From Kitasatospora cinereorecta (GTDB taxonomy: Bacteria > Actinomycetota > Actinomycetes > Streptomycetales > Streptomycetaceae), in assembly GCF_024172095.1 (NCBI RefSeq), contig NZ_JAMZDX010000002.1, positions 930,001 to 994,000 on the forward strand: a DNA stretch of 64,000 bases, in the 5' to 3' direction. The notes under the pieces were generated by a model, which was not told the DNA's origin, made no database searches, and saw only the letters and a program-made list of their open reading frames with translations. Of the stretch, positions 41,835 to 51,108 are shown piece by piece. Made by a program: the position numbers and the translations under genes. Every line of letters begins with the position of its first letter. Positions within the stretch are counted from its first letter, which is position 1.

Positions 41835-43121
41835 CTATTCGAGGGCGCCGGAGAGGAGGCCCGCGGCGTTGCAGCTGGTGGGGGCGGGGGCGGTGGGGGG
41901 CTGGCCGATCTGGCGGCAGGTGACGGTGAGCGTGATGTGCTGGCCGCCGGTGACGATCAGGGCGGAGGACCAGTGGAAGTCCTGTTCGCGGAAGTTCTCC
42001 AGGGCGGGTGACAGCAGCGGCTTGTCGTCGACCGCGATGGTGATGGTGCCGGTGTCGCCCTGCGGGTTCTCCAGGACCAGGTCGGTCAGCCGCAGGGTCT
42101 TGCCCGCCGGCACCGGGAAGGTGTCGGTGGCCTGCTTGTCCTGCTTGGGCGCGACCGTCAACCGGTGGGAGAACAGGGCCGCGCCGGCACCGGGTTCGGG
42201 CCCGGTCCCGGGGGTGGCGGGGCCGGACGCGCCGGGGGAGGGTGTCATCCCGGCCGCCTTCTGGGCCGCCGCGGCGGCGTTCTGCGCGCCCGCCGCCTTC
42301 TGGGCGGCCTCCGCCGCCTGCGACTGCGCGGCCTGGACGGGGTCCTTGACCGCCTCCTTCGCAGCGCTGCGCACCGCCGGCCGCAGCAGCCCGAACCACA
42401 CCCCGGCCAGCGCCGCGGCCACCGCGACCACGGCGACCAGGGCCTTCAACAGCCCCTTGCCGAGCACGGGTTGCTGCAGGTAGGTGCCGTCCAGGGTGAT
42501 CGGTGCGCCGCCCTCCGGGGTGACCTGCACCTGGAAGGCGTGGGGGACGGCCTGGCCGCGCCAGATCCGCCGCTTCGGCTTGACGCCGGCCCGGACGAAC
42601 GCGGCCCGGCCGGGCTCGGTGACGGTGGGGACCTGCGGCAGGGAGAAGGTGAGCAGTTCCCCCCGGTCGGAGCCGGAGAGGGTGGCGGCGACCGGCCGGT
42701 TGCCGCGGTTGTCGATGGCGATGCGGTGCCGGGCACCGCCGCGTCCCTGGGACATCCGGGGCAGCAGTTCGGCGTCGAGCCGTTCGACCGGCAGCACCTC
42801 CAGCACGCCCTCGGGGACGAGGGTGTGGTCCGGCCGGTCCACCGACACCACCCGGACCGCGTACGGCACGGTGCCGGCCGGCGGCGCGGGTTCGGCCGGC
42901 GGGCGGAGCACCAGGATCGCCTGCGCGGTCCGCCCGGGATAGACGGAGACCGACTCGGGCTCGACGACGGCCCAGCCGGCGGGAGCACCGACCACCTCGA
43001 ACCGGAACGCCTCCACGATCTCGCCGGCCCCGCCGGCGGAGCGCAGCTCGAGGCCGACCCGGGTCTCCTCGCCGGGGCGCACGGACGTCGCGGACGGTTC
43101 CAGGCGCGCGGTAGTGGTCAT
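41835..43121 (-). CDS. Membrane-anchored Ig-like protein, candidate CIS membrane anchor
   Basis: A 428-residue protein starting at ATG 43121. Residues 1-215 form beta-sandwich domains of the DUF11/Ig kind (RVGLELRSAGGAGEIVEAFRFEVVG, PAQILVLRPPAEPAPP). A single membrane helix (about 222-246, LLKALVAVVAVAAALAGVWFGLL) is followed by an Ala/Gln-rich helical linker and a second beta domain at the C-terminus. It lies at the edge of the CIS locus and is divergent from the CIS regulator. The architecture resembles CisA, the protein that attaches Streptomyces CIS to the membrane; that identity is inference. Confidence 0.65.
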   Translation of the reverse strand: MTTTARLEPSATSVRPGEETRVGLELRSAGGAGEIVEAFRFEVVGAPAGWAVVEPESVSVYPGRTAQAILVLRPPAEPAPPAGTVPYAVRVVSVDRPDHTLVPEGVLEVLPVERLDAELLPRMSQGRGGARHRIAIDNRGNRPVAATLSGSDRGELLTFSLPQVPTVTEPGRAAFVRAGVKPKRRIWRGQAVPHAFQVQVTPEGGAPITLDGTYLQQPVLGKGLLKALVAVVAVAAALAGVWFGLLRPAVRSAAKEAVKDPVQAAQSQAAEAAQKAAGAQNAAAAAQKAAGMTPSPGASGPATPGTGPEPGAGAALFSHRLTVAPKQDKQATDTFPVPAGKTLRLTDLVLENPQGDTGTITIAVDDKPLLSPALENFREQDFHWSSALIVTGGQHITLTVTCRQIGQPPTAPAPTSCNAAGLLSGALE

Positions 43122-43127
43122 GCGGCG

Positions 43128-43156
43128 AGCGTACGGAGCGACCGTCGCGACGACAG
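43128..43156 (-). promoter_or_regulatory. Leaderless promoter of the membrane-anchor gene
   Basis: On the minus strand CTGTCG (43156-43151), 17 bases and TACGCT (43133-43128) precede the ATG at 43121 by exactly six bases. No ribosome-binding site is present, so the message is probably leaderless. The palindrome AGTCC-ttgt-GGACT at 43199-43212 lies in the same divergent region. Confidence 0.5.
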
Positions 43157-43301
43157 GTGTCCCGGGGCCACACTTCCGGGCACCGATGCTGCCCGTTGAG
43201 TCCTTGTGGACTGCCTGCTGACTGCCCGAGGGTTCACTGGCCACACGGACCGGACGACCTGCGCGGCGGACACCGCGCACCCAGGGCATCGGGGGGACAC
43301 C

Positions 43302-43952
43302 ATGCGCTATCACGGGAGCAACGGCGCCGAGCGGATCCGGGTACGGCTCAGTGCCCAGGACCCGATCTCGTACGCGGGACTCGCCGGACAGCTCAGACCC
43401 TGCCCGGAGCTTCGGCTCCTGGGCGAACAGGAGGAGACGGACCAGGCGACGGTGGTCGTGGTCGCACTGGACCGGGTGGGCGAGGAGGAGGTGCAGACGC
43501 TCCGTCAGCTGCGGCGCGGACCGTCCGGGCGGATCGTGCTGGTCGGCACCGACCTGGACGACGCGGGCCTGGTGGCCGCCGTCGAGTGCGGGGTGGTCGG
43601 AGTGGTGCGGCGGACCGAGGCGACGGCCGACCGGCTGGTACAGACGATCCTGGCCGCCGCCCGAGGGGAGGGAACGGTGCCCGCCGACCTGCTCGGCCGG
43701 CTGCTGGAACAGGTCGGCCGACTGCAGCGGCAGGTGCTCGACCCGCGCGGGCTCGCCTTCTCCGGGCTGTCCACCCGGGAGGTCGAGGTGCTCCGGCTGG
43801 TCGCCGCCGGGCACGACACCGCCGAGATCGCCGAGGCGCTCTCCTTCTCCGAACGGACCGTCAAGAACGTCCTGCACGAGATCACCACCCGGCTCCAGCT
43901 GCGCAACCGCTCCCACGCGGTGGCGTACGCGATGCGCGAGGGGTTCATCTGA
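43302..43952 (+). CDS. LuxR/NarL-type regulator of the CIS locus
   Basis: A 216-residue protein. The C-terminal HTH is a clear LuxR type: FSGLSTREVEVLRLVAAGHDTAEIAEALSFSERTVKNVLHEI. The N-terminal 130 residues look like a receiver fold, but the usual acidic pair is not evident and the phosphoacceptor Asp is uncertain (VVVVALDRVGEE). It may be an orphan, phosphorylation-independent regulator. The ATG at 43302 is preferred over upstream codons from the match to the fold start. It is divergent from the anchor gene and first in the direction of the CIS genes. Confidence 0.85.
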   Translation: MRYHGSNGAERIRVRLSAQDPISYAGLAGQLRPCPELRLLGEQEETDQATVVVVALDRVGEEEVQTLRQLRRGPSGRIVLVGTDLDDAGLVAAVECGVVGVVRRTEATADRLVQTILAAARGEGTVPADLLGRLLEQVGRLQRQVLDPRGLAFSGLSTREVEVLRLVAAGHDTAEIAEALSFSERTVKNVLHEITTRLQLRNRSHAVAYAMREGFI

Positions 43953-44061
43953 CCCCTGCTCCCGCCCGATCGGGCAGGGACCTGTTCCCGCGGTGCTGCC
44001 CTCCGGCCCCGGGACCCCCCGGTGGCGGCACGCCAGGGTAGCGGCGAGGAGGGAGAGCCGG

Positions 44062-47000
44062 ATGCCGTCGACCCGCCCGGGTGCGCGGGGGACCCGTCCG
44101 GACGACACGGTGCGACGAGGCGCGCTCACCCCTGGCCGGACCCGCCGGACGCCGGCGGTCGCGGTCTCCACGGCCCTGGTGGCCGCTCTCCTGGCGGCGG
44201 TGGCCCTGACCATCGGCCGCGGCGGGCCGCTGCCCGTCCGCCCGGCCGCCGCCGAGCCCGCCCCCGGCCGGCTCGCGTACAGCGCCGGGTACGAGAACCG
44301 CAGCCTGATGCTGCTCCGGGGGCCGGACGCCATGGCCCCGTTGCTCGGCGCCGGCGAGGCCGCGGACGACTGCCAGCCGGCCGTGCACGGCGACACCGTG
44401 GTGTGGGTGAGCGACCGCAACGGCGGCGGCGAGGACCTGATGGTGCGTTCGGCCGGTCGGCCCGCGTCCGTCCTGCTCGACCTGCCCGGCTGGCGGATCA
44501 AACACCCGGCGATCTCGCCCGACGGTGCCTGGGTGGCCTTCACCGCCTGGCACGACGCCTCCGAGTGGGACTGGTGCCGGCAGGACCCGTCGGTCGAGAA
44601 CTACCCGGCGGCCGGCGCCGACCCGGACGCCACGCCCGCGGTGTGGATGATGCGGCTCGACGGCACCGAGCGCCAACGCGTGGTGGCCGGCGGTGGATGG
44701 CCCAGCTGGTCGCCGGACGGCCGCGAGATCGCGTTCGAGCGCAACCGGCGGATCCACCGCGTCACCGTGCCCACCCTCGGCCCGGTGACCGAGAGCGAGG
44801 TCGACACCGGACCCGGCGAGGCGCGCAGCCCCGCCTGGGAACCCGTCGGCGGCCCCGGGCACGGCCGGATCGCCTACGTCACCCTGGTCGACCAGGTACA
44901 GGCCCTCGCCGTCGTCCCCACCTCCGGGGCCGACCGGCGGGCGGAGGTGCTCGCCCGCGGGTCCGGCGAGAGCGCGGCCGAGGACGTCGCCTGGTCACCG
45001 GACGGCACCGCGCTCGCCTTCCTCAGCGGCCTCGTCCTCCGGGTCGATTCGGCCACCGGCTGCCCGACCTGCACCGGCACCCGGCTCACCACCGACCCGG
45101 ACCAGCGACTGGAGTCGGTCGCCTGGTACAGCCCGCCCGGCGGCCCGTCGACCGTGCTGCTCACCCGGCTGAACATCGACTACAGCCACCTGGAGAGCGC
45201 CCGCCCGGCCGACCCGCTCGACCGGCACGACCTGCTGCCCCAGGACCAGAGCGGCAGCTTCTCCGACGACACCCCGGCCTGGTCCCCGGACGGGCAACGG
45301 GTGGCCTTCGTCCGCACCACCTACCACTCCGACGCGCCATCGACCTCGCGTGTGCTGGTCGGCGACCCGAACGACCTCGGCCGGGCCGAGCAGCTCACCG
45401 GCACCGGGATCGAGGACCGCCTCGACCAGCTGCGCCCCGCCTGGTCCCCGGACGGCAGCCGGCTGGTCCTCGCCCAGGCCGAGCCGGAGAGCGGGACCAC
45501 CTTCGGGGCCTCGCGGATCACCGTCGCCGACGTCTCCGGCGGGGTGAGGAACGTACCGACGTACGACGTGCCGACCCCCGACGACGGCTGCACCCGGGCC
45601 GACACCGACCCGACCTGGTCGGCGGACGGGACCAGGATCGCCTTCAGCCGGGGCGTCTCCTGCCCGGTGCCCGTGGTCGGACTCGCGCCCGGGCTCGCGG
45701 CCGCCGTCCGCCACGTCTGGAGCGTCCGGGCCGCCGACGGGGCCGACCCGCGCGACCTCACCGCCGCCCAGTGCGGTGCCGACTGCCCGGTGGCCGACCA
45801 GCGCCCCGCCTACGCCCCGGTGGGCGACCGACTCGCCCTCCGCCGCACGCTGTTGACCGTCGAACCGGATCCCTCGCCCAGCCCCGGCAGCCCCTCCCCG
45901 GCACAGCCCCGGATCGCCGCCGCAGCCCCCACCGCCCCCGGGCTGCGCGCCGACGGCCCGTACGGGGTGCTGCTCACCATGGGCGGCGGCGGGCAGGGCT
46001 GCCGGATCGTGGTGCCCTGGACCGGGGCCTGCCCGAGCGTCCGCCCACGCGGCGGCCCGCCGTCCACCGGCTCGCCGTTCCGCGATCCCGGCAGCCCGGC
46101 GTGGTCGCCCGACGCCCGGCAACTCGCCTTCGACACCGAGGTCCAGGCCGGCGACGGCAACAGCACCGCGATCGGCGTCGCCGACGCCGACACCGGCGCC
46201 GGCCGGGTCCTGCCCGCGAAGGTCGGCACCAGCCAGTCCGCCGCCACCTGGCAGCCCACCGCCGACCTGGACGTCGCCCTGACCGCCGACCGGGCCCAGC
46301 CCGTCCAGGGCGAGACCACCGTCCTCACCCTCACCGTCACCAACCTCGGACCGGCCGTCAGCAGCCTCACCGGCACCCACGTTGTGCTGCCGGCCGGCCT
46401 GGAGGCCGTCGGCGCCGCCCGGCCCTCCCAGGGCGGCTGCACCGCCGGCGCGCTCGACTGCGACCTCGGCCGGCTCGCCGCCGGCGCCGCCGCGACCGTC
46501 CAGGTCACCGCCCGGGCGAACGGCCTCGGCCCGCAACAGGCCACCGGACGGGCCGACAGCCGGCTGCCCGACCCCCGGGCCGACAACAATCAGGCCCAGG
46601 CCGCCGTCACCGTCGCGGCGGCCAAACTGCCCGACCCCGCCGTCACCGCCCAGGCCACCCCTGCCACCGTCCGGGTCGGCGAGCCGGCCGCCGTCGCCTT
46701 CACCGTCCGCAACCAGGGCGCCGCCACCGCCTACGGCGTCGGCCTCGCCGTCACCGTGCCGCCCGGCCTGCACGTCGTCTCCACCACGCCCGCCTGCGAC
46801 CCGGCTGCCTGCTCGATCGGCACCCTCACCGCAGGAGCCCAGACCACCGTGACCCTGGTGGTCACCGCCGACACCCCGCTCACCGCCACCCTGACCGGCC
46901 GGGTCGGCAGCGAGCGGGGCGACGCCGACCCCGCCAACGACCAGGCCACCGCCACCCTCACCGTCCTCGGCCGCGACGCCCCGCTGCGGGCCGACCCCGC

Positions 47001-47643
47001 GGTCTCGGTCATCGTCGACCCCGCCTCCGCGTACGTCGGCGGCACCGTCACCGCCCGTTACACCGTCCGCAACCTCGGCCCGGCACCCGCCACCGGCGTC
47101 ACCCTCACCACCGCCGGGCCGCCCGGCGCCACCACGCTCTCCGCACCGCCCGACTGCACCGCGGCCGGCTGCCCGATCCCCGTCCTGGCACCCGGCGCCG
47201 CCACCACCGTCACCGTGCTGCTGCGCCCCGGCGCGCCGTTCGCCGGAACGGTCACCGGCACCCTCACCACCACCGGCGACGACGCCCAGACCGCCAACGA
47301 CACCGCCACCGCGCCGCTGACGGTGCTCCAACCCGCCGTCCGGCTCGACCCGGTGCTCGGCCCGCCCGGCATCGTCACCCTCGCCCACGGCAGCTCCTTC
47401 CCGCCCGGCACCGCGCTGCGGCTGCGCTGGAGCACCGGCGTGACCGCGGCCGCGGCACCCGTCACCGTGGCGGCCGACGGCACCTTCACCGCGCCCGTGC
47501 TCGCTCTGGTCCAGGACACCCTCGGCCCCCGCGAACTGATCGTCACCCCGGCCGCCGACCCGCCCGCCTTCGGCGAGGTCAGGACCGGCTTCCGGGTCGT
47601 CCCCGGCGTGCTGCAGCCCGCCCCGTACCAGCGGCGGCGGTGA
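44062..47643 (+). CDS. Large beta-propeller/DUF11 surface protein in CIS locus
   Basis: A 1193-residue protein; the ATG has GGAGGGAG upstream. A signal anchor lies at about 32-52 (AVAVSTALVAALLAAVALTIG). Residues about 70-730 carry eight TolB-type propeller motifs (ISPDGAWVAF, WSPDGREIAF, WSPDGTALAF, WSPDGQRVAF, WSPDGSRLVL, WSADGTRIAF, and two weaker). Three DUF11/CARDB Ig-like repeats follow (about 735-1090, each with NxGP or NQGA), and an IPT-like domain closes the protein. It is coupled to the DUF4255 gene by GTGA. It probably displays a binding scaffold outside the membrane. Confidence 0.8.
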   Translation: MPSTRPGARGTRPDDTVRRGALTPGRTRRTPAVAVSTALVAALLAAVALTIGRGGPLPVRPAAAEPAPGRLAYSAGYENRSLMLLRGPDAMAPLLGAGEAADDCQPAVHGDTVVWVSDRNGGGEDLMVRSAGRPASVLLDLPGWRIKHPAISPDGAWVAFTAWHDASEWDWCRQDPSVENYPAAGADPDATPAVWMMRLDGTERQRVVAGGGWPSWSPDGREIAFERNRRIHRVTVPTLGPVTESEVDTGPGEARSPAWEPVGGPGHGRIAYVTLVDQVQALAVVPTSGADRRAEVLARGSGESAAEDVAWSPDGTALAFLSGLVLRVDSATGCPTCTGTRLTTDPDQRLESVAWYSPPGGPSTVLLTRLNIDYSHLESARPADPLDRHDLLPQDQSGSFSDDTPAWSPDGQRVAFVRTTYHSDAPSTSRVLVGDPNDLGRAEQLTGTGIEDRLDQLRPAWSPDGSRLVLAQAEPESGTTFGASRITVADVSGGVRNVPTYDVPTPDDGCTRADTDPTWSADGTRIAFSRGVSCPVPVVGLAPGLAAAVRHVWSVRAADGADPRDLTAAQCGADCPVADQRPAYAPVGDRLALRRTLLTVEPDPSPSPGSPSPAQPRIAAAAPTAPGLRADGPYGVLLTMGGGGQGCRIVVPWTGACPSVRPRGGPPSTGSPFRDPGSPAWSPDARQLAFDTEVQAGDGNSTAIGVADADTGAGRVLPAKVGTSQSAATWQPTADLDVALTADRAQPVQGETTVLTLTVTNLGPAVSSLTGTHVVLPAGLEAVGAARPSQGGCTAGALDCDLGRLAAGAAATVQVTARANGLGPQQATGRADSRLPDPRADNNQAQAAVTVAAAKLPDPAVTAQATPATVRVGEPAAVAFTVRNQGAATAYGVGLAVTVPPGLHVVSTTPACDPAACSIGTLTAGAQTTVTLVVTADTPLTATLTGRVGSERGDADPANDQATATLTVLGRDAPLRADPAVSVIVDPASAYVGGTVTARYTVRNLGPAPATGVTLTTAGPPGATTLSAPPDCTAAGCPIPVLAPGAATTVTVLLRPGAPFAGTVTGTLTTTGDDAQTANDTATAPLTVLQPAVRLDPVLGPPGIVTLAHGSSFPPGTALRLRWSTGVTAAAAPVTVAADGTFTAPVLALVQDTLGPRELIVTPAADPPAFGEVRTGFRVVPGVLQPAPYQRRR

Positions 47644-48275
47644 CACCGGTGATCCACGAGATCGACGAGGCGCTGCGCGCCCTGATCCGCGCCGAGGTCC
47701 TGGCCGGCACCGAGGTCGACCTGGTTCTCGACGCCCCCACCCGCGACTGGGCCGCCCGGCGCAACGCCCCCACCGTCAACCTCTACCTCTACGACATCCG
47801 GGAGGACCTGCGCCGGGCCTCCCGCGGCCGGCAGAACGTGTACGACGACGAGGGCACCGTAGTGGCGCGCACCCTCCCGCCGCGCTGGTTCAAGCTCTCC
47901 TACCTGGTCAGCGCCTGGACCCAGCGCCCCGAGGACGAACACCGCCTGCTGTCGGCGCTGCTCACCTGCTTCCTGCGGCACCCGGCCCTGCCCGCCGACG
48001 GACTCGGCCCCGAACTTGCCGCCACCGGCCTGCCGATCCCCCTCGGCATCGCCCTGCCACCGCCCGAGGACCGGGCCTTCGCCGACGTCTGGTCCGCCCT
48101 CGGCGGCGAGCTCAAACCCTCGCTCGACCTGGTGCTCAGCGCCCCCGTCGCCGCGGCGCCCGTCTACGGGGCCGGCAAGCCCGTCGACGAGGGCCTGCGG
48201 ATCCGCACCGGCGAACTCCCGCCCCCGGCCCGCCCGACCCCCGAGCCCCGCCTGCGCCGCCCGGGGCGCCGATGA
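47640..48275 (+). CDS. DUF4255 (Pvc16-type) CIS tube-cap protein
   Basis: A 211-residue protein; GTG at 47640 overlaps the previous stop, and a second GTG at 47649 (VIHEIDEALR) is also possible. The sequence HEIDEALRALIRAEV, NLYLYDIREDLRRAS, RWFKLSYLVSAWTQRPEDEHRLLSALL is the DUF4255 signature. In Photorhabdus PVC and related contractile systems the DUF4255 protein caps the distal end of the tube and stops its growth. A Pro-rich tail follows. Presence next to ATPase and sheath genes confirms the CIS assignment. Confidence 0.88.
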   Translation: MTPVIHEIDEALRALIRAEVLAGTEVDLVLDAPTRDWAARRNAPTVNLYLYDIREDLRRASRGRQNVYDDEGTVVARTLPPRWFKLSYLVSAWTQRPEDEHRLLSALLTCFLRHPALPADGLGPELAATGLPIPLGIALPPPEDRAFADVWSALGGELKPSLDLVLSAPVAAAPVYGAGKPVDEGLRIRTGELPPPARPTPEPRLRRPGRR

Positions 48276-48280
48276 CCCGA

Positions 48281-48296
48281 CTGCCCGGACGGGCAG
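48281..48296 (+). other. Small intercistronic hairpin
   Basis: CTGCCCG-ga-CGGGCAG is a perfect seven-base inverted repeat six bases after the DUF4255 stop. It could act as a weak terminator or as an mRNA stabiliser inside the CIS operon. Confidence 0.4.
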
Positions 48297-48389
48297 CGGA
48301 CCCTGCCCGTTCCGCGCGGCCGGCGCCCATGGCGGTGGGCCGGAGCAGCTGCGATGGTCCAACTCCCGACGACCCGACCTGGGGGAGCG

Positions 48390-49022
48390 ATGCGCGACCG
48401 CGAGCAGCAGGCCGACGAGGACGCCAGGTCCCCCGCGGTCCGGCGTCCCACGGAGGGGCCGGGCCCGCTGCCGCTGCGGGCGGCGCTCGAGGGACGGCCC
48501 GAACTCCTCGGCCCGGCCGGTCTCCGTCACCTCCAGCGGACGGTCGGCAACAGCGGGCTCGGACAGCTCCTCGGTGAGCGGGACGGTCCGCCGGACCCGG
48601 TCCGCGCCGTGCTCGACTCCCCGGGACAGCCCCTGGACGCCGGGGTGCGGACCGACCTGGAGCAGCGCTTCGGACAGGACTTCGGCGACGTCCGGGTGCA
48701 CCACGACGCGGCGGCGCACGAGTCCGCGAGGACGCTCGACGCCCACGCGTACACGGTCGGCTCCCACCTGGTCTTCCAACGCGACGCCTACGACCCCGGC
48801 TCGCGCCAGGGGTTCACCACGCTCGCCCATGAACTCACCCACGTCGTCCAGCAGCGCTCGGGCCCCGTCGACGGGACGCCGGCCCCGGGCGGGCTCAGCG
48901 TGAGCGATCCGGGCGACCGGTTCGAACGCGAGGCCGTGGAGCACGCCGGACGGCTGACCGACGAGGCGGAGACCGAAGGTGCGATCGGCACGCCGGACCA
49001 CCGGTCCGGAGACCATGGTTGA
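48390..49022 (+). CDS. DUF4157 (eCIS core) protein with HExxH motif
   Basis: A 210-residue protein. The ATG at 48390 has GGGGGAG very close; an ATG at 48354 with better-placed GGAG would add 12 residues. The domain (about 90-165) is the DUF4157 type common in extracellular contractile injection systems: LEQRFGQDFGDVRVHHDAAAHESARTLDAHAYTVG and LAHELTHVVQQ with the metal-binding HExxH at residues 147-151. It also has HLQRTVGNSGLGQLL, the LQ-GN motif seen again in the 1156-residue protein. Such proteins are loaded into or associated with the particle. It overlaps the ATPase gene. Confidence 0.88.
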   Translation: MRDREQQADEDARSPAVRRPTEGPGPLPLRAALEGRPELLGPAGLRHLQRTVGNSGLGQLLGERDGPPDPVRAVLDSPGQPLDAGVRTDLEQRFGQDFGDVRVHHDAAAHESARTLDAHAYTVGSHLVFQRDAYDPGSRQGFTTLAHELTHVVQQRSGPVDGTPAPGGLSVSDPGDRFEREAVEHAGRLTDEAETEGAIGTPDHRSGDHG

Positions 49023-51108
49023 CGGCCGGACGGGAGCGGCCGCCGCCGGCCCGCCCGCCCCTGGCGAGCCTTCGCTGCGCCATCTGCTCGGCCGCTTGGC
49101 GGTCGTCCACGCCAGGGTGCGGGCCGCCGTCGCGAGCCGGCGCGCGGAGGACGGCGGACCCGACCCGTTCCGGGGCCTCTACCTCGCCGAGGACCAGGTC
49201 GACCGGCTGCTGGCCCCGCCCGGGCCGAACGGTCCGCCCGACCCGGCCGCCCGGACCCTGCTCACCGAGGTCGAGCAGGCGGCGCAGGAGGCCGAGGAGG
49301 GCGGCGCGGTGCTGCGCCTGCGCGCGCTGAGCCGCGCCTTCGGCCTGACCCCCCTGGACGTGGACCTGCTGATCGTCGCTCTCGCCCCCGACACCGACCG
49401 GCGCTTCGAGGGCCTCTACGGCTACCTGCACGACGACGTGACCCGGCGCCGGGCCAGCGTCGGACTCGCGCTCGAACTGGCCGGCGCACCCGCGCTGTCG
49501 GCGGCCGCCCGGGCCCGGCTGATGCCCGGGGGACCACTGATCGACGGCGGGCTGATCGAGATGACCGACCTCGACCGGCCCTTCCTCACCCGCGCACTCA
49601 CCGTTCCGGACCGCGTGCTGGTCCACCTGCTCGGCGGCGAGACCACCGACCCGGAGCTTGGCCCGCTCGTCCGGCCCGGCCTGCCCTGCCCCTCGGACGG
49701 CGCCCGCGCGCTCGCCGCCTCGCTCCGAGGCGGTGCGGCCCTCTGCTACCTGCAGGAACGGCGCGGCGGATCGGCGGCGCCCCTGGCCGCCGCCGCGCTC
49801 GCCGACGCGGGTCTGCCGGCCCTGGTCATCGACCTGGACGGGCTCGGTGCCCGCGATCCCGCGGCCGTCGCCGCCGCGGCGGGCCGGGAGGCCAGGCTGC
49901 GCGGCGCGGGGCTGGTGGTCGGTCCGCTGGAGGCCCTCGGCGACAGGGCGGCGGAGGCGGTCGGCGCGCTGTCCGGGCCGGCCTGGCCCGTGCTCCTGTA
50001 CGGGCGCCGGGCGTGGGACCCGGCCTGGTCCACCCGGGTGCCGCTGTGCCTGAACGCCCCCGCACCGGCCGCCGCCGACTCGGCGGCGCTGTGGGCCACC
50101 CTGCTCGACGGCGAGGTGGAACCCGGTCTCGACCTCACCGCGGCGGTCGCCCCGGTCGGACTGTCGCCGCTGCAGATCACCCGGGCAGCCGACGCGGCAT
50201 GGTGGCAGGCCCGCCACGCCGGCCGGCCGGTGGGCCTCGCGGAACTCAGGACCGGTGCCCGCTCGCAGAACGCGGTCGGCCTGGAGCGCCTCGCCCGGCG
50301 GACCGAGCCGCGGGTTGGCTGGGCCGACCTCGTCCTGCCCGACCGGCAGCGGCGTCACCTGAGGGAACTGGAGAGCCGCGCCCGGTTCCGGCGCCGGGTG
50401 CTCGAGGACTGGGGCATGGCCGAGGGCGGCGGTCGCGGTGGAGGCATCGCCGCCCTCTTCGCCGGCCCATCGGGCACCGGCAAGACGATGGCGGCGGAGG
50501 TCCTCGCCCACGAACTGGGCTGCGACCTCTACACCGTCGACCTGTCGACCGTGGTCGACAAGTACATCGGTGAGACGGAGAAGAACCTGGAACGGATCTT
50601 CGGCGAGGCGGAACGCGTCAACGGCGTGCTGTTCTTCGACGAGGCCGACGCGCTGTTCGGCAAGCGGAGCGACGTCAGGGACGCCCACGACCGGTACGCC
50701 AACGTCGAGACCGCGTACCTGTTGCAACGGATGGAGGCCTTCGACGGCGTCGCCATCCTCGCCACCAACCTCGGCGGCAACCTCGACGAGGCCTTCTCCC
50801 GGCGGCTGGACGCGATCATCGACTTCCCGGTACCGGACGCGGAGCACCGGCTGCGGATCTGGGAGCGGGCGCTGCGGCCCGGAGTCCCGCGCGGCGAGGA
50901 CCTCGACCTCGGCCTGCTCGCCGACCGGTTCGACCTGTCCGGCGGCAACATCCGCAACGTGGCGCTCGCCGCCTCCTACTTCGCCGCGGCCGAGGACCGC
51001 CCCGTCTCGATGGCCGACCTGATGCGCGGCGTCAACCGGGAGTTCCTCAAACTCGGGCGGCTGTTCCAGGAGTCGGACTTCGAGCCGTACCAGAGGTGGG
51101 CGGTATGA
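49015..51108 (+). CDS. AAA+ ATPase of the CIS locus (Pvc15-like)
   Basis: A 697-residue ATPase whose ATG lies inside the end of the DUF4157 gene, with GGAG upstream. The N-terminal 450 residues include a degenerate ATPase-like region. The C-terminal AAA+ core has Walker A GPSGTGKT at about residue 484, Walker B FFDEADALF with Asp542, sensor 1 in AILATNLGGNLDEAFSRRLD and the arginine finger in that segment. It matches the ATPase found in every CIS of this class (Pvc15), needed for assembly or cargo loading. It is coupled to the next gene by ATGA. Confidence 0.92.
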   Translation: MVDGRTGAAAAGPPAPGEPSLRHLLGRLAVVHARVRAAVASRRAEDGGPDPFRGLYLAEDQVDRLLAPPGPNGPPDPAARTLLTEVEQAAQEAEEGGAVLRLRALSRAFGLTPLDVDLLIVALAPDTDRRFEGLYGYLHDDVTRRRASVGLALELAGAPALSAAARARLMPGGPLIDGGLIEMTDLDRPFLTRALTVPDRVLVHLLGGETTDPELGPLVRPGLPCPSDGARALAASLRGGAALCYLQERRGGSAAPLAAAALADAGLPALVIDLDGLGARDPAAVAAAAGREARLRGAGLVVGPLEALGDRAAEAVGALSGPAWPVLLYGRRAWDPAWSTRVPLCLNAPAPAAADSAALWATLLDGEVEPGLDLTAAVAPVGLSPLQITRAADAAWWQARHAGRPVGLAELRTGARSQNAVGLERLARRTEPRVGWADLVLPDRQRRHLRELESRARFRRRVLEDWGMAEGGGRGGGIAALFAGPSGTGKTMAAEVLAHELGCDLYTVDLSTVVDKYIGETEKNLERIFGEAERVNGVLFFDEADALFGKRSDVRDAHDRYANVETAYLLQRMEAFDGVAILATNLGGNLDEAFSRRLDAIIDFPVPDAEHRLRIWERALRPGVPRGEDLDLGLLADRFDLSGGNIRNVALAASYFAAAEDRPVSMADLMRGVNREFLKLGRLFQESDFEPYQRWAV

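Noticed and set aside
48281..48296. Hairpin as end of the upstream CIS transcript
   Set aside because: The stem is short and the genes on both sides are in the same direction and system; it is kept only as a possible weak element.
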